A stretch of DNA of 33,805 nucleotides from DASSBG01 sp965651365 (GTDB lineage Bacteria > Pseudomonadota > Gammaproteobacteria > Xanthomonadales > Rhodanobacteraceae). Of the stretch, positions 7,807 to 15,900 are shown in pieces. The notes below the pieces were generated by a model. It worked only from the letters and a program-made list of their open reading frames with translations. It had not been told where the DNA came from and did not search any database. How positions within the stretch are numbered: position 1 is the stretch's first letter; every line of letters starts with the position of its first letter. A program made the position numbers and the translations under genes. The DNA lies in NCBI GenBank assembly GCA_965651365.1, contig CBFGSA010000013.1:1-33805 (forward strand), in the 5' to 3' direction.

Positions 7807-8559
7807 ATGAGTACAAGAACCGCATGGGTGACCGGGGCTACATCCGGATTTGGGGCCGCCATTGCCTGGCGCCTGCTGCAGGATGGCTGGCGGGTGATCA
7901 TCAGTGGGCGGCGCGCCGAACGTCTTGATGAGCTGGCGCAGAAGACCGCGGCCGACAAGGTGCATGTGGCGGCCTTCGACATGCGTGACGATGCCGCCAT
8001 GCAGGCGGCAATCGACACCCTGCCAGACGGGTTTTCCGCCATCGACCTGCTGGTCAACAATGCCGGCCTGGCGCTGGGCACAGTGCCGGCGCAGGAGGCC
8101 GATCTGGGCCAGTGGCGGCAGATGATCGACACCAATGTCACCGCCCTGGTCAGCCTGACCCGGCGCCTGCTGCCGGGGCTCATCGAGCGCAAGGGCAGCA
8201 TCGTCAACATCAGCTCGATTTCCGGCAACTACCCCTATCGCGGCGGCAACGTGTATGGCGCGACGAAGGCTTTCGTGACCCAGTTCTCGAGCAATCTGCG
8301 TGTCGACCTGCACGGCACCGGCGTGCGGGTGTGCAATATCGAGCCGGGCATGGCGGAAACCGAATTCACCCTGGTGCGCACCGGCGGCGACCAGCAAGCC
8401 TCGGACACGCTTTACGGTGGCACCGATCCGATCACCGCCACCGACATTGCCGACACCGTGGCCTGGGTCGTGAACCGTCCGGTCCACCTCAACATCAACC
8501 GCATCGAGATCATGCCGGTCAGCCAGTCACCAGCCGGTCTGCAGGTCACGCGCCGCTGA
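7807..8559 (+). CDS. ydfG: NADP-dependent 3-hydroxy acid dehydrogenase, YdfG type (SDR)
   Basis: The protein is a 250-residue short-chain dehydrogenase that closely follows E. coli YdfG, which oxidises L-allo-threonine, L-serine and 3-hydroxypropionate-type substrates with NADP. Shared landmarks are TGATSGFG near the N-terminus, LLVNNAGLALG, the active-site Ser in SSISGNYPYRGG with YGATK, VCNIEPGMAETEF, and the ending NINRIEIMPVSQSPAGLQV. I chose the ATG at 7807, immediately before the Rossmann fold, over the in-frame ATG at 7717, which would translate a REP element and 7-bp repeats. It converges on the sugar dehydrogenase gene. It is probably cytoplasmic and transcribed alone. Confidence 0.92.
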   Translation: MSTRTAWVTGATSGFGAAIAWRLLQDGWRVIISGRRAERLDELAQKTAADKVHVAAFDMRDDAAMQAAIDTLPDGFSAIDLLVNNAGLALGTVPAQEADLGQWRQMIDTNVTALVSLTRRLLPGLIERKGSIVNISSISGNYPYRGGNVYGATKAFVTQFSSNLRVDLHGTGVRVCNIEPGMAETEFTLVRTGGDQQASDTLYGGTDPITATDIADTVAWVVNRPVHLNINRIEIMPVSQSPAGLQVTRR

Positions 8560-8588
8560 CCGGGAAGGTACAGGCCGCTGCGGCAGGC

Positions 8589-8609
8589 GCATCCCGAATC
8601 CCGAATCCC
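8589..8609. repeat. 7-bp tandem repeat between convergent genes
   Basis: GCATCCC, GAATCCC, GAATCCC at 8589-8609 form three seven-base units. The unit is the reverse complement of a rotation of GATTCGG at 7647. It lies four bases from the stop codon of the sugar dehydrogenase gene. Confidence 0.65.
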
Positions 8610-8613
8610 GGCT

Positions 8614-9924
8614 CTACAGCTCGAAGCCGTCAGCGAAAATCGCGTCGCTGTCGATACGGTAGATGGTGCCGTTGGTGAGCGTGACGTAGACGCGGCCGGC
8701 GAGGTCCTCGCCGAATCCGACCGGGGAGCTGCCCAGATCCAGACCGGTGGGCAAAGGTGCGCCGAAAATGCCGGACGCGCCATCGTGCCAGTGGTTGCTG
8801 CCAGGATCGGCGTAAAACAGCTTCGTATCGCAAAAGTCGCCATAAAAATACAGGCCATTCAGCTCGACGTCGGGGCCGCGGTAGACGTAGCCGCCGGTGA
8901 TCGAGCAGCCGTAGCTGTGCGAGTAGTCGAACACGGGTGGAGTCATGTTGGGCGGGCTCGGATTGCAATTGGAAGGCTGGTAGCTGGCATGGCCCTCGTA
9001 GCAGTTCCACTCGAAGTTGAGGCCGGCCGCGGCTGAGCCCGCCGGTGCCACATCCACCTCTTCCCAGGCGCTTTGACCAACATCGGCGATGTACATCTCG
9101 CCCGTCAGCCGGTCGAAGCTGAAGCGCCACGGATTGCGCAGGCCGAGCTGCCAGATTTCGTCGCAAGTGTTGCTGGAGCCCACGAAGGGGTTGTCGGCCG
9201 GAATCTTGTACTCAAGCGTCGTTCCAGCCGCGCCGCCGCAGGTTTCGCTGGTGGCGGTACTGGTGCCATTGCGCACATCGATGCGGATCATCTTGCCCAG
9301 CAGGTAGTAGTACGGATTGCCGCCACCTGCGGGTACCTGCTTTTTCCACGGGTTCTGGGAAAAATCATTCGGATCGCCGCCCGATCCGCCATCCCCCATG
9401 CCCCAGTACAGGTAGCCGTCGGGGCCGAAGTGGATATCGCCGCCGTTGTGATTGGTGTAGATGTCCGGGATGCGCAGCACGTCGACATGATTTCCACTGA
9501 ACACATTTGCAGAAGGATTGCTGGCGGTGTAGCGGACCAGTACCTGATCCGCCTGTGCGCCGAGCCAGTTGCTGCTCGCGTCAGGTGTCGTATAGGTGAG
9601 GTAGAAGATGCCATTGCTGGCAAAGGCGGGGTCAAAGGCGATTCCGACCAGACCCTGCTCGCTCTGCGTCGGCACCGCGATATCGAGATAGTGCTGTGCG
9701 AGCAGCGTGCCGTGCTCGATGATGCGGATGCTGCCCTTGCGGTCGAGCACGAACAGCCGACCGCTGCCATCGTCGGGCTCGGCCAGCATCACCGGCTGGC
9801 CGGCGCCGGTGGCGATCGGGGTGAGCGTGATGTCGACAGGCGGGATGCTGCCGGCCCTGGCGGCCAGGGAGAAAGACGCAAGCAGCATGCCAGCAGTGAG
9901 ACAAATGGAAATGCGCGCGATCAT
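8614..9924 (-). CDS. Secreted PQQ-dependent sugar (aldose) dehydrogenase-like protein
   Basis: The protein has 436 residues. A signal peptide covers 1-23 or so (ARISICLTAGMLLASF, then SLAARAG), so the enzyme is exported. The body shows the six-bladed beta-propeller signature of soluble aldose/glucose-sorbosone dehydrogenases: EQGLVGIAFDPAF, a GDGGSGGDP segment, GLRNPWRFSFDRLTGEMYI and DVGQSAWEEVD. The family uses PQQ and calcium, but several secreted members have no proven activity. Cysteine pairs in the second half fit disulfides. The ending DSDAIFADGFEL carries the shared GFE tag. The ATG at 9924 is preferred because the signal peptide begins there and GAAGG lies eight bases upstream; the frame stays open to 10011. 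Confidence 0.88.
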   Translation of the reverse strand: MIARISICLTAGMLLASFSLAARAGSIPPVDITLTPIATGAGQPVMLAEPDDGSGRLFVLDRKGSIRIIEHGTLLAQHYLDIAVPTQSEQGLVGIAFDPAFASNGIFYLTYTTPDASSNWLGAQADQVLVRYTASNPSANVFSGNHVDVLRIPDIYTNHNGGDIHFGPDGYLYWGMGDGGSGGDPNDFSQNPWKKQVPAGGGNPYYYLLGKMIRIDVRNGTSTATSETCGGAAGTTLEYKIPADNPFVGSSNTCDEIWQLGLRNPWRFSFDRLTGEMYIADVGQSAWEEVDVAPAGSAAAGLNFEWNCYEGHASYQPSNCNPSPPNMTPPVFDYSHSYGCSITGGYVYRGPDVELNGLYFYGDFCDTKLFYADPGSNHWHDGASGIFGAPLPTGLDLGSSPVGFGEDLAGRVYVTLTNGTIYRIDSDAIFADGFEL

Positions 9925-10046
9925 GGGCAGGCCTTCAGGGTGGTTTGGGCGTTCCCAGTATGCCGCAGACGCAATTGGGAAAGTGTGTGTCCCGGCAACA
10001 CCTTGCCACAAACAAGCGGCAAGGATGTCGCTTCCGCCTCGCTGCC

Positions 10047-10180
10047 CGTCGCACCCGCGAAGGCGGGAGCCTGGCCCGGACTATTCATGAGCCTGCTACT
10101 GCGCCGGCCCAATGACACGCCCGGCGTGGCTTTCATTCCGTCGGGGTGCTCGACGGATGCCCGCCTCCGCGGGCATGACG
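10047..10180. repeat. Inverted pair of CCCGC-type palindromic repeats
   Basis: 10047-10075 begins CGTCGCACCCGCGAAGGC, with CCCGC/GCGGG pairing. In reverse orientation, 10156-10180 holds the 8-bp stem ATGCCCGC/GCGGGCAT followed by GACG. This resembles the dispersed CGTC-ATTCCCGC-type repeat common in Xanthomonad and other proteobacterial genomes. It is part of the 450-base gap 9925-10374, in which I find no gene, only this pair, a copy of the speA end and a hairpin. Confidence 0.65.
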
Positions 10181-10281
10181 GGCGCGCGAGCGGCGTACGA
10201 CATGGCATAAAACGTGAACGGTCGCTCACAGCGCGGCATGCTCTTTTCGCTCACCGCTTGACGGCGTGCTGTTGAGGCAGC

Positions 10282-10306
10282 TGTAGCCGGTGAGGCCGGT
10301 TTCGAG
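10282..10306 (-). repeat. Second copy of the 3' end of speA
   Basis: These 25 bases are identical to 10395-10419 near the end of speA. On the minus strand they read LETGLTGY in the same frame sense, and similarity continues more weakly into YSCL against YTYL. The copies lie 113 bp apart as direct repeats. This parallels the SDR gene-end copy at 247-287, and here too a hairpin with a TGC tip lies between the copies. Confidence 0.8.
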
Positions 10307-10334
10307 CGATCCGTATCCGCACAAGGCACGACAT

Positions 10335-10367
10335 GGCGGGATGCGCCGCTGCGCGGCTTCTCCCGCC
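10335..10367. terminator. Hairpin just past the speA stop
   Basis: GGCGGGA (10335-10341) pairs with TCCCGCC (10361-10367), and inside it GCCGC pairs with GCGGC around TGC (10345-10357). It begins eight bases after the speA stop on the minus strand. There is no T tract, so function as a terminator or mRNA stabiliser is inferred. It shares the GC-TGC-GC tip of the hairpins at 296-388. Confidence 0.45.
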
Positions 10368-10374
10368 CTGCTGG

Positions 10375-12264
10375 CTACCGGCTGGCGAGATAGGTGTAGC
10401 CGGTGAGGCCGGTTTCGAGGGTCTGCATCAGGCCATTCGCGTCCTCGCCTTCGATGCCGGCGGCGGCCAGCTTGTCGCGGTAGGCGGCGCGCAGGGCATC
10501 CAGGTCGTAGCCGACGTATTCCAGCATTAGATCGGCGGTGTCGCCACGGCGTGGCGTGTCCAGCGCGAAGTCGTCGCCGTCCAGGCGCACATTGACCGCA
10601 TCGGTGTCGCCGAACAGGTTGTGGATGTCGCCCAGGGTCTCCTGGTAGGCACCCACCATGAAGATGCCCAGGCAATAGCACTCGCCCTCGCGCAGCGGGT
10701 GCAGCGGCAGGCTGACATCGAGGCCCTCGGCGTCGACGTAGTGGTCGATGCGCCCGTCCGAGTCGCAGGTCATGTCGACCAGCACGCCGCGCCGCGTCGG
10801 CGCCTCGTCCAGGCGCGCGATCGGCACGATCGGAAACACCTGGTCGATCGCCCACACGTCCGGGATCGACTCGAACACCGAGAAATTGCCGAAATACTTG
10901 TCAACCAGCGTCTCGTCCAGTTCGTCCAGGGCCTGGCGGTGGGCGCGCTCGGCCGGATCGAGGCGTTTGCGCACGGCATTGGCGATGGCGTAGTACAGAT
11001 CGTCCAGGCGGGCGCGCTCGGCCAGGCTGATCTGGCCCAGCGCGAACAGGGTCTGGCCCTCGCCCAGGTGATGCTGGGCCTCGTGGAACAGCTCCAGTGG
11101 CGGGCGCGAGTCGAGTGCGGCATGCACCTCGCGCAGATGCCGCAGTACGGCCGGCTCGTCGGTGCGCGGGCGCGGCACGCGGCCGGCCGGCCGCGGCTCG
11201 ACCTCGTTGATGTTGACCACCAGCACCGCGTGGTGCGCGGTCATGGCGCGACCGGCCTCGGTGACCAGGTGCGGCATGGCAAGATCGTGCTCGGCGCAGG
11301 CCTCGGCCAGCGGCTGCACGATGCCGGCCGCATACTGCTCCATCGAGTAGTTGATCGAGTTGTAGCTGCGCGACCGCGTGCCTTCATAGTCCACGCCCAG
11401 ACCGCCGCCGACATCAACGATGGACAGCGGCACGCCAAGCTTGCGCAGCCCGATGAAGTGGCGCACCGCCTCGCGCATGCCGGCGGCGATGTCGCGCACA
11501 TTGGAAATCTGCGAGCCCATGTGGAAATGCAGCAGATCCAGGCTGTCCTTGAGGCCGGCCGCCTCCAGTTGCCGCACCAGTTCCAGCACCTGGCGCGGCG
11601 AGAGGCCGAACTTGCCCTTGTCGCCGCCGGTGTTCTGCCACTTGCCGGCACCGATCGAGGCCAAGCGCACGCGCACGCCCAGACGCGGAGCGATGCCCAG
11701 GGCCGTTGATTCGGCGATCACGTGCTCGAGTTCGGAGGGCTTCTCGACCACGATATGCACGTCCAGGCCCAGGCGCCGACCGATCAGGGCCAGGCGCACG
11801 TACTCGCGGTCCTTGTAGCCGTTGCAAACCACCAGCGAGCCGGGTGCGGCCAGCGCCAGCACGGCCATCAGTTCGGGCTTGGAGCCGGCTTCCAGGCCAA
11901 ACCCGCCCGCCTGGCGGCCCAGCTCGGCCAGCGTGCCGGCGACGCTGCGCTGCTGGTTGACCTTGATTGGGAACACCGCGGTGTAGTGCGCGCCGGGTGC
12001 ATGCTCGCCGATGGCCCCGGCAAAGGCATTTTGCAGCCGCGCCAGGCGATCGGCCAGGATGTCCGGGAAACGCAGCAGCAGGGGCAGGCGCAGGCCATCG
12101 GCCCGGGCCCGCTCGACGATCTGCGGCAGGCTGACCGCGGGCCCGGCCGCGCGCCGCGGGCGTACCTGCAGTGCGCCGTCCTCGCCCACGTCGACGTAGC
12201 CGCCGCCCCAGTGCGGCAGCGACCAGGTACGCCGTGCCTTGTCCGTGTTCCAGTTGACTGACAC
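10375..12264 (-). CDS. speA: Biosynthetic arginine decarboxylase
   Basis: The protein has 629 residues and is a PLP-dependent fold-III decarboxylase converting arginine to agmatine, the first step of this putrescine/spermidine route. The PLP lysine lies in FPIKVNQQ near residue 101. Further landmarks are the GSKPEL and CNGYKD segments, HFHMGSQ, VDVGGGLGVDYEG (phosphate-binding glycines) and the C-terminal CDSDGRID segment. The start is GTG at 12264, with GGGAG ten bases upstream. It diverges from speE, so the two polyamine genes share one short control region. Agmatine must be converted to putrescine by agmatinase or AguA/AguB, neither of which lies in this window. A short repeat of its own 3' end lies downstream at 10282. 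Confidence 0.97.
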   Translation of the reverse strand: MSVNWNTDKARRTWSLPHWGGGYVDVGEDGALQVRPRRAAGPAVSLPQIVERARADGLRLPLLLRFPDILADRLARLQNAFAGAIGEHAPGAHYTAVFPIKVNQQRSVAGTLAELGRQAGGFGLEAGSKPELMAVLALAAPGSLVVCNGYKDREYVRLALIGRRLGLDVHIVVEKPSELEHVIAESTALGIAPRLGVRVRLASIGAGKWQNTGGDKGKFGLSPRQVLELVRQLEAAGLKDSLDLLHFHMGSQISNVRDIAAGMREAVRHFIGLRKLGVPLSIVDVGGGLGVDYEGTRSRSYNSINYSMEQYAAGIVQPLAEACAEHDLAMPHLVTEAGRAMTAHHAVLVVNINEVEPRPAGRVPRPRTDEPAVLRHLREVHAALDSRPPLELFHEAQHHLGEGQTLFALGQISLAERARLDDLYYAIANAVRKRLDPAERAHRQALDELDETLVDKYFGNFSVFESIPDVWAIDQVFPIVPIARLDEAPTRRGVLVDMTCDSDGRIDHYVDAEGLDVSLPLHPLREGECYCLGIFMVGAYQETLGDIHNLFGDTDAVNVRLDGDDFALDTPRRGDTADLMLEYVGYDLDALRAAYRDKLAAAGIEGEDANGLMQTLETGLTGYTYLASR

Positions 12265-12297
12265 CGTGCTTTGTCTCCCGCGTGCGTTCCAGCGCGC

Positions 12298-12340
12298 ATT
12301 GTAGCGTTTGGCTGATGCAATCGGCCCGAGCGGCTACAAT
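12298..12340. promoter_or_regulatory. Candidate divergent speA/speE promoters
   Basis: ATTGTAGC at 12298-12305 and GCTACAAT at 12333-12340 form a perfect inverted repeat. Each contains a TACAAT -10-like box facing its own gene: the plus-strand box lies 33 bases before the speE ATG, and the minus-strand box lies about 34 bases before the speA GTG. I cannot find convincing -35 boxes at normal spacing. Alternatively the repeat is an operator. Confidence 0.4.
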
Positions 12341-12372
12341 CGGCGTCAGAATCACGGATGGAAGACGAGCGC

Positions 12373-13224
12373 ATGTCGCAAAACAACTGGTTTACCGAAC
12401 AGCACGAGGCCTCGGGCTCGTCGATCGGCTTCCGGATTGAGGAAAAGCTGCACAGCGAGCAGACCGAGTTCCAGAGCATCGACATCTACCGCACCAGCGA
12501 CTGGGGGCATCTGATGGTGATCGACGGCTGCGTGATGCTGACCAGCCGTGACAATTTCCTCTACCACGAAATGATGACCCACCCGGCGCTTTTCACCCAT
12601 TCGCTGGCCAGGCGCGTGGTGATCATCGGCGGCGGCGATTGCGGCACGCTGCGCGAGGTGCTGCGCCACGAGCAGGTGGAATCGGCGGTGCAGGTTGACA
12701 TCGACGAGCGCGTCACGCGCCTGGCCGAGCAGTATTTCCCCGAGCTGTGCGACTCCAACGGCGACCCGCGTGCCGAGCTGCGCTTCGAGGACGGCGTGCG
12801 CTACATGGCCGAACGCGAGCCTGATTCGCTGGATCTGGTGATCGTCGACTCGACCGATCCGGTGGGCCCGGCCGAAGGTCTGTTCAATACCGAATTCCAT
12901 GCCAGTTGCCACCGCGCCCTGCGCCACGGCGGCATTCTGGTGCAGCAGTCCGAGTCGCCCCTGCTGCACCTGGACCTGATTCGCGCGCTGCGCAGTTCGA
13001 TGCTGGAAGCCGACTTCACCGGCCTGCGTACGCTCACGTTTCCGCAACCGTGCTACCCCGGCGGCTGGTGGAGCTGCACGATGGCGCGCAAGGGCGGCGA
13101 GTTGAACGAGTTTCGCGAGCGCGCCGCAGCCATCAAGTCCTTCCCGACCCGCTATTACAGTGCCGAGATCCATCGTGCGGCGCTGGCCCTGCCGCCGTTC
13201 ATGAAAGACGCCATCAAGGCATGA
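12373..13224 (+). CDS. speE: Spermidine synthase (polyamine aminopropyltransferase)
   Basis: The protein has 283 residues and transfers an aminopropyl group from decarboxylated S-adenosylmethionine to putrescine. Family landmarks are the N-terminal WFTE and TEFQSIDIYRT segment, YHEMMTHPAL, the glycine-rich VVIIGGGDCGTLREVLRH, an acidic loop (VDIDERV), VIVDSTDPVGPAEGLF with the catalytic Asp, and PCYPGGWWS. The ATG at 12373 is chosen because GGAAG lies eight bases before it; an ATG at 12358 would place that site inside the gene. It is divergent from speA. The last codon overlaps the next gene as ATGATG, so the downstream unknown protein is translationally coupled. Confidence 0.96.
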   Translation: MSQNNWFTEQHEASGSSIGFRIEEKLHSEQTEFQSIDIYRTSDWGHLMVIDGCVMLTSRDNFLYHEMMTHPALFTHSLARRVVIIGGGDCGTLREVLRHEQVESAVQVDIDERVTRLAEQYFPELCDSNGDPRAELRFEDGVRYMAEREPDSLDLVIVDSTDPVGPAEGLFNTEFHASCHRALRHGGILVQQSESPLLHLDLIRALRSSMLEADFTGLRTLTFPQPCYPGGWWSCTMARKGGELNEFRERAAAIKSFPTRYYSAEIHRAALALPPFMKDAIKA

Positions 13225-14471
13225 TGGGCCGCCTTGTAGTGTTTCTTGGCGCGCTGGCCGTGGTGACGGCGGCTTGTGCCGGCCAATTGGTTTCGCAAAA
13301 GTCCCGTACCGAGGCCTTGGCGCGCTACCAGCACGACCTGGTCAGCGTGCTGACCCTGCGTGCCGATGCGCCGCATCTGCTGGGTGCGGCACTGCTGGCG
13401 CGCAATTTTGACGACAGTGGCCCTGGACTGGACTATTCCAGCCTGCTCAAGCGCGCCACCCGGGCCGACCCGGACAGCGCCGCCATCGCCTGGGCCGCCT
13501 TGTCCGATTGCGATGCCAAGGCCGCGGGCTGCCCCAATGCCGATGCGCTGATGCGATTGCAACAACTGGCGCCGGACAATGCCGCGGTATGGATCATGCG
13601 CCTGGACGTGGCCGCGCGAGACCGTGACCACGGGGCGGAACGGCAGGCCCTGGAGATGGCCGCCAAGGCTAAAATCTACAACAACTATGGCGGCGAGCTG
13701 CTGCGCGCACTGACCCTGGCAGCGACTGCGCTGCCGGTACCCGATTCGGCCTTGCGCGCCTATGCCGGCAGCGCCGACAGCAAGGCCGGCCCGGCCTCGG
13801 CCCAGGTCTTTCTGGCCTACGGCCAGGCCGATGCGACGGCGGTGCCGAACTTCTTCCCGCTGATGGCCCTGTGCGACCCCGACGGCGGCCAGGAAACAGC
13901 CGAAAACCGCTCGGACTGCCTGCAACTGGCCAGGGTTCTGGCCTGGGGCAGCAGTCCGCGGGCGCGCGCGGCCGGTTTGCACTTGCAGGACATTCTGGCC
14001 ACCGACGATGCGGCGCGCGAGGCCGCACGCGCGGACATGCGCGATTTGAGCTGGCAGTTGCGCAACTACAGCCATCTGGTGCTCAAGGCCTTGCGCGACC
14101 AGACCCTGGCCGTGCAACTGCTGCGCCTGGGCCAGTCCGGCGGCAGCGAGCTGTCGCGCATGAGCGCCCTGCTGCAGCACGAGGGCATCCCGGCCCGCGC
14201 ACCGGAGCAACCGGATGCGGCGACCGCCGGCAGTACGAGCCTTTCGTCGGCTCCGGCCGACCCCACGCCCGCTCCGGCTTCGACAGCCAGCGTGTCACCG
14301 GCAACGGCGAACTCCATTTCCGCCGCAGCCATGAGCATCCCTGCGCCTGCGGCCAGCACCGCCCTTGCGCCATCTGCAACCAGCAGCACCCCGGCTCCGG
14401 CCAACGCAAGCAGCGTGGCACCCGCGATGGCCACCAGCGCGGCGGCCGGCTCGCCGCAGTCTGGTCAATAA
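13221..14471 (+). CDS. Unknown exported or lipid-anchored helical protein coupled to speE
   Basis: I do not recognise the family. The protein has 416 residues and starts with a hydrophobic segment ending LAVVTAACAG, which could be a lipoprotein signal with Cys19 or a cleavable signal. Residues 25-330 or so are alanine-rich and helical, with an uneven repeat feel (GYLLKRATRADPDSAAIAWA-like stretches, LAPDNAAVWIMRLDVAARD) that suggests a TPR-like solenoid. The last 90 residues are almost entirely Ala, Ser, Pro and Thr, an unstructured tail. Six or more cysteines lie in the body. It begins inside the speE stop (ATGATGA), so the two are co-translated, although no link to polyamines is known to me. 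The start could also be 13224. Confidence 0.75.
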   Translation: MMGRLVVFLGALAVVTAACAGQLVSQKSRTEALARYQHDLVSVLTLRADAPHLLGAALLARNFDDSGPGLDYSSLLKRATRADPDSAAIAWAALSDCDAKAAGCPNADALMRLQQLAPDNAAVWIMRLDVAARDRDHGAERQALEMAAKAKIYNNYGGELLRALTLAATALPVPDSALRAYAGSADSKAGPASAQVFLAYGQADATAVPNFFPLMALCDPDGGQETAENRSDCLQLARVLAWGSSPRARAAGLHLQDILATDDAAREAARADMRDLSWQLRNYSHLVLKALRDQTLAVQLLRLGQSGGSELSRMSALLQHEGIPARAPEQPDAATAGSTSLSSAPADPTPAPASTASVSPATANSISAAAMSIPAPAASTALAPSATSSTPAPANASSVAPAMATSAAAGSPQSGQ

Positions 14472-14474
14472 ATC

Positions 14475-14574
14475 CTGCGACTCCGCTCCCTGCGCTCAGG
14501 ATGACGCACAAGCCATGCACAGATGGCGCATTGCACTTTCCCGTCCTTTTACGCGTCGCGTAGCGGAGTCGCAG
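14475..14574. repeat. 13-bp inverted repeat upstream of the ParA-like gene
   Basis: CTGCGACTCCGCT at 14475-14487 and AGCGGAGTCGCAG at 14562-14574 are perfect inverted copies 74 bases apart. The left part also fits the reverse of a CGTCATCCTGAGCGC-type dispersed repeat. The gap 14472-14776 has no supported gene. A good Shine-Dalgarno (GGGAGG) precedes the ParA-like start at 14777. Confidence 0.6.
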
Positions 14575-14776
14575 AATCTGGCGACACGGACACGCGCAGC
14601 TTTCATATTGGCGATGCTGACCCCGCGCCTCCGATTGCGCGCAGCCTGACCGTCGCGGTGGTCGCCGGACTGTCGGTACGAACCAGGGCCGGTATTTGAC
14701 CCGCCGCACCGGTCCGAAGGCGTGAAATCTGGTGTACTCTTGGACGCGAATCACTGACCGCTCGGGAGGTTGAACG

Positions 14777-15415
14777 ATGCGCAAGGTTCTCGTGGCAAGC
14801 AGCAAGGGTGGCTGTGGCAAGACCACCATTGCGACCAATCTGGCCGCCTGCTGGGCCCACCGTGGCCACAAGGCCGGCTTGATCGACGCCGATCCACAAG
14901 GTTCATCGCTGAATTGGGCCCGCATGCGACCACCCGATTTGCCGCAAGTGGATGTCGTCGCCAACGGCCGCAATGCCCTGGAGCGGATGGCCGCGGATCA
15001 CGAGATCGTGGTCATCGACACCCCTGCCGGCGCGCGCCCGGCGCAGCTGCAACGCTGGATCGACGAAGTTGATGCAGTGGTTGTGCCGGTGCTGCCCTCG
15101 GGCATTGATCTCGATGCCAGCCTGCCCTACCTGCGCGAGCTTGCGGCGCTGCCACGGATCAGGCAGGGCAAACTGCCCGTTGGTGTGGTGGCCAACCGTT
15201 TGCGCTTGTGGACCCACGCCAGCCAGGATGCGCTGGCCGAAATGGGCGATGATTTTCCACTGCCCGTGGTAGCGCAACTGCGCGACAGCCAGGCCTACGT
15301 GCTGCTGGCCGGACTCGGCAAGAGCATCTTCGACTACCACTCAGAAGTGGTGCGCGGCCATCAGCAGGACTGGAACCGCCTGCAGCACTGGTTGCACCAC
15401 CATACCCGCGCCTGA
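14777..15415 (+). CDS. ParA/MinD-family ATPase, orphan
   Basis: The protein has 212 residues. It has the deviant Walker A motif KGGCGKTT with the signature lysine at residue 10 and catalytic lysine at 15. LIDADPQGSS is at about 36-45, and VVIDTPAG provides Walker B. This is the short ParA type without an N-terminal DNA-binding domain. Such proteins move plasmids, chromosomes or protein clusters by ATP-dependent gradients, but no ParB partner gene lies next to it, so it is an orphan and its cargo is unknown. GGGAGG lies seven bases before the ATG. It leads a five-gene plus-strand run (sixA-like, yceI-like, PLD, DUF1232), with eight bases to the next gene. Confidence 0.9.
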   Translation: MRKVLVASSKGGCGKTTIATNLAACWAHRGHKAGLIDADPQGSSLNWARMRPPDLPQVDVVANGRNALERMAADHEIVVIDTPAGARPAQLQRWIDEVDAVVVPVLPSGIDLDASLPYLRELAALPRIRQGKLPVGVVANRLRLWTHASQDALAEMGDDFPLPVVAQLRDSQAYVLLAGLGKSIFDYHSEVVRGHQQDWNRLQHWLHHHTRA

Positions 15416-15423
15416 CCCGAGCC

Positions 15424-15900
15424 ATGCGTGAGCTGATCCTGTTGCGCCATGCGCAAGCCGAACCTGCCACCGGCAGCAGTGGAGATTTCGAGCGGCCGTT
15501 GAGCGCGCACGGACAGGTCCAGGCGCATGCCGCGGCGCGCTGGCTGGTAGACCAGGACTGCCGCCCCGGACTGATTCTGCATTCCCCGGCGGCGCGTACC
15601 CGCGCCACCGCCGAGGCCGTGCACGCGGCAACGCCGGGAGCCGAGCTGCGCGCGGTGGACGGTATCCACGACGCCACACCAGGCGAACTGATTGCGATTG
15701 TCGATGAACATGGCGCCGATGCCATCCCGACGGTCATGCTGGTTGGCCACAACCCCGGCATGGAGCGACTGCTGGGCCTGCTGACCCAGGGCCGCTCGGG
15801 CAGCTATCGCGGCATGATGCCAGCCGCGCTGGCGCGTATCGGCATTGCCGAGCGTATCGAACCGGGGGCCGGCAGGCTGTTGGCCTTCTGGTCACCGTGA
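15424..15900 (+). CDS. SixA-like phosphohistidine phosphatase (histidine phosphatase superfamily)
   Basis: The protein has 158 residues. The RHG-type motif is LRHAQAE, with the phosphorylated His at residue 9. The second histidine is in LVGHNPGMERL, and the HSPAARTRATAEA segment supplies the conserved phosphate-binding arginine. These are the marks of SixA, which removes phosphate from histidines of phosphorelay or PTS proteins. The actual substrate here is unknown. Its TGA stop overlaps the GTG start of the YceI-like gene (GTGA), indicating translational coupling. Cytoplasmic. Confidence 0.88.
   Translation: MRELILLRHAQAEPATGSSGDFERPLSAHGQVQAHAAARWLVDQDCRPGLILHSPAARTRATAEAVHAATPGAELRAVDGIHDATPGELIAIVDEHGADAIPTVMLVGHNPGMERLLGLLTQGRSGSYRGMMPAALARIGIAERIEPGAGRLLAFWSP

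Noticed and set aside
9921..10229. 102-codon minus-strand frame in the speA-dehydrogenase gap
   Set aside because: It consists of the translated palindromic repeat pair (PSCPRRRAS and PAFAGATG-type strings), a familiar spurious product of this repeat type.
12358..12372. ATG at 12358 as speE start
   Set aside because: The best Shine-Dalgarno (GGAAG) lies inside these five codons and fits the ATG at 12373.
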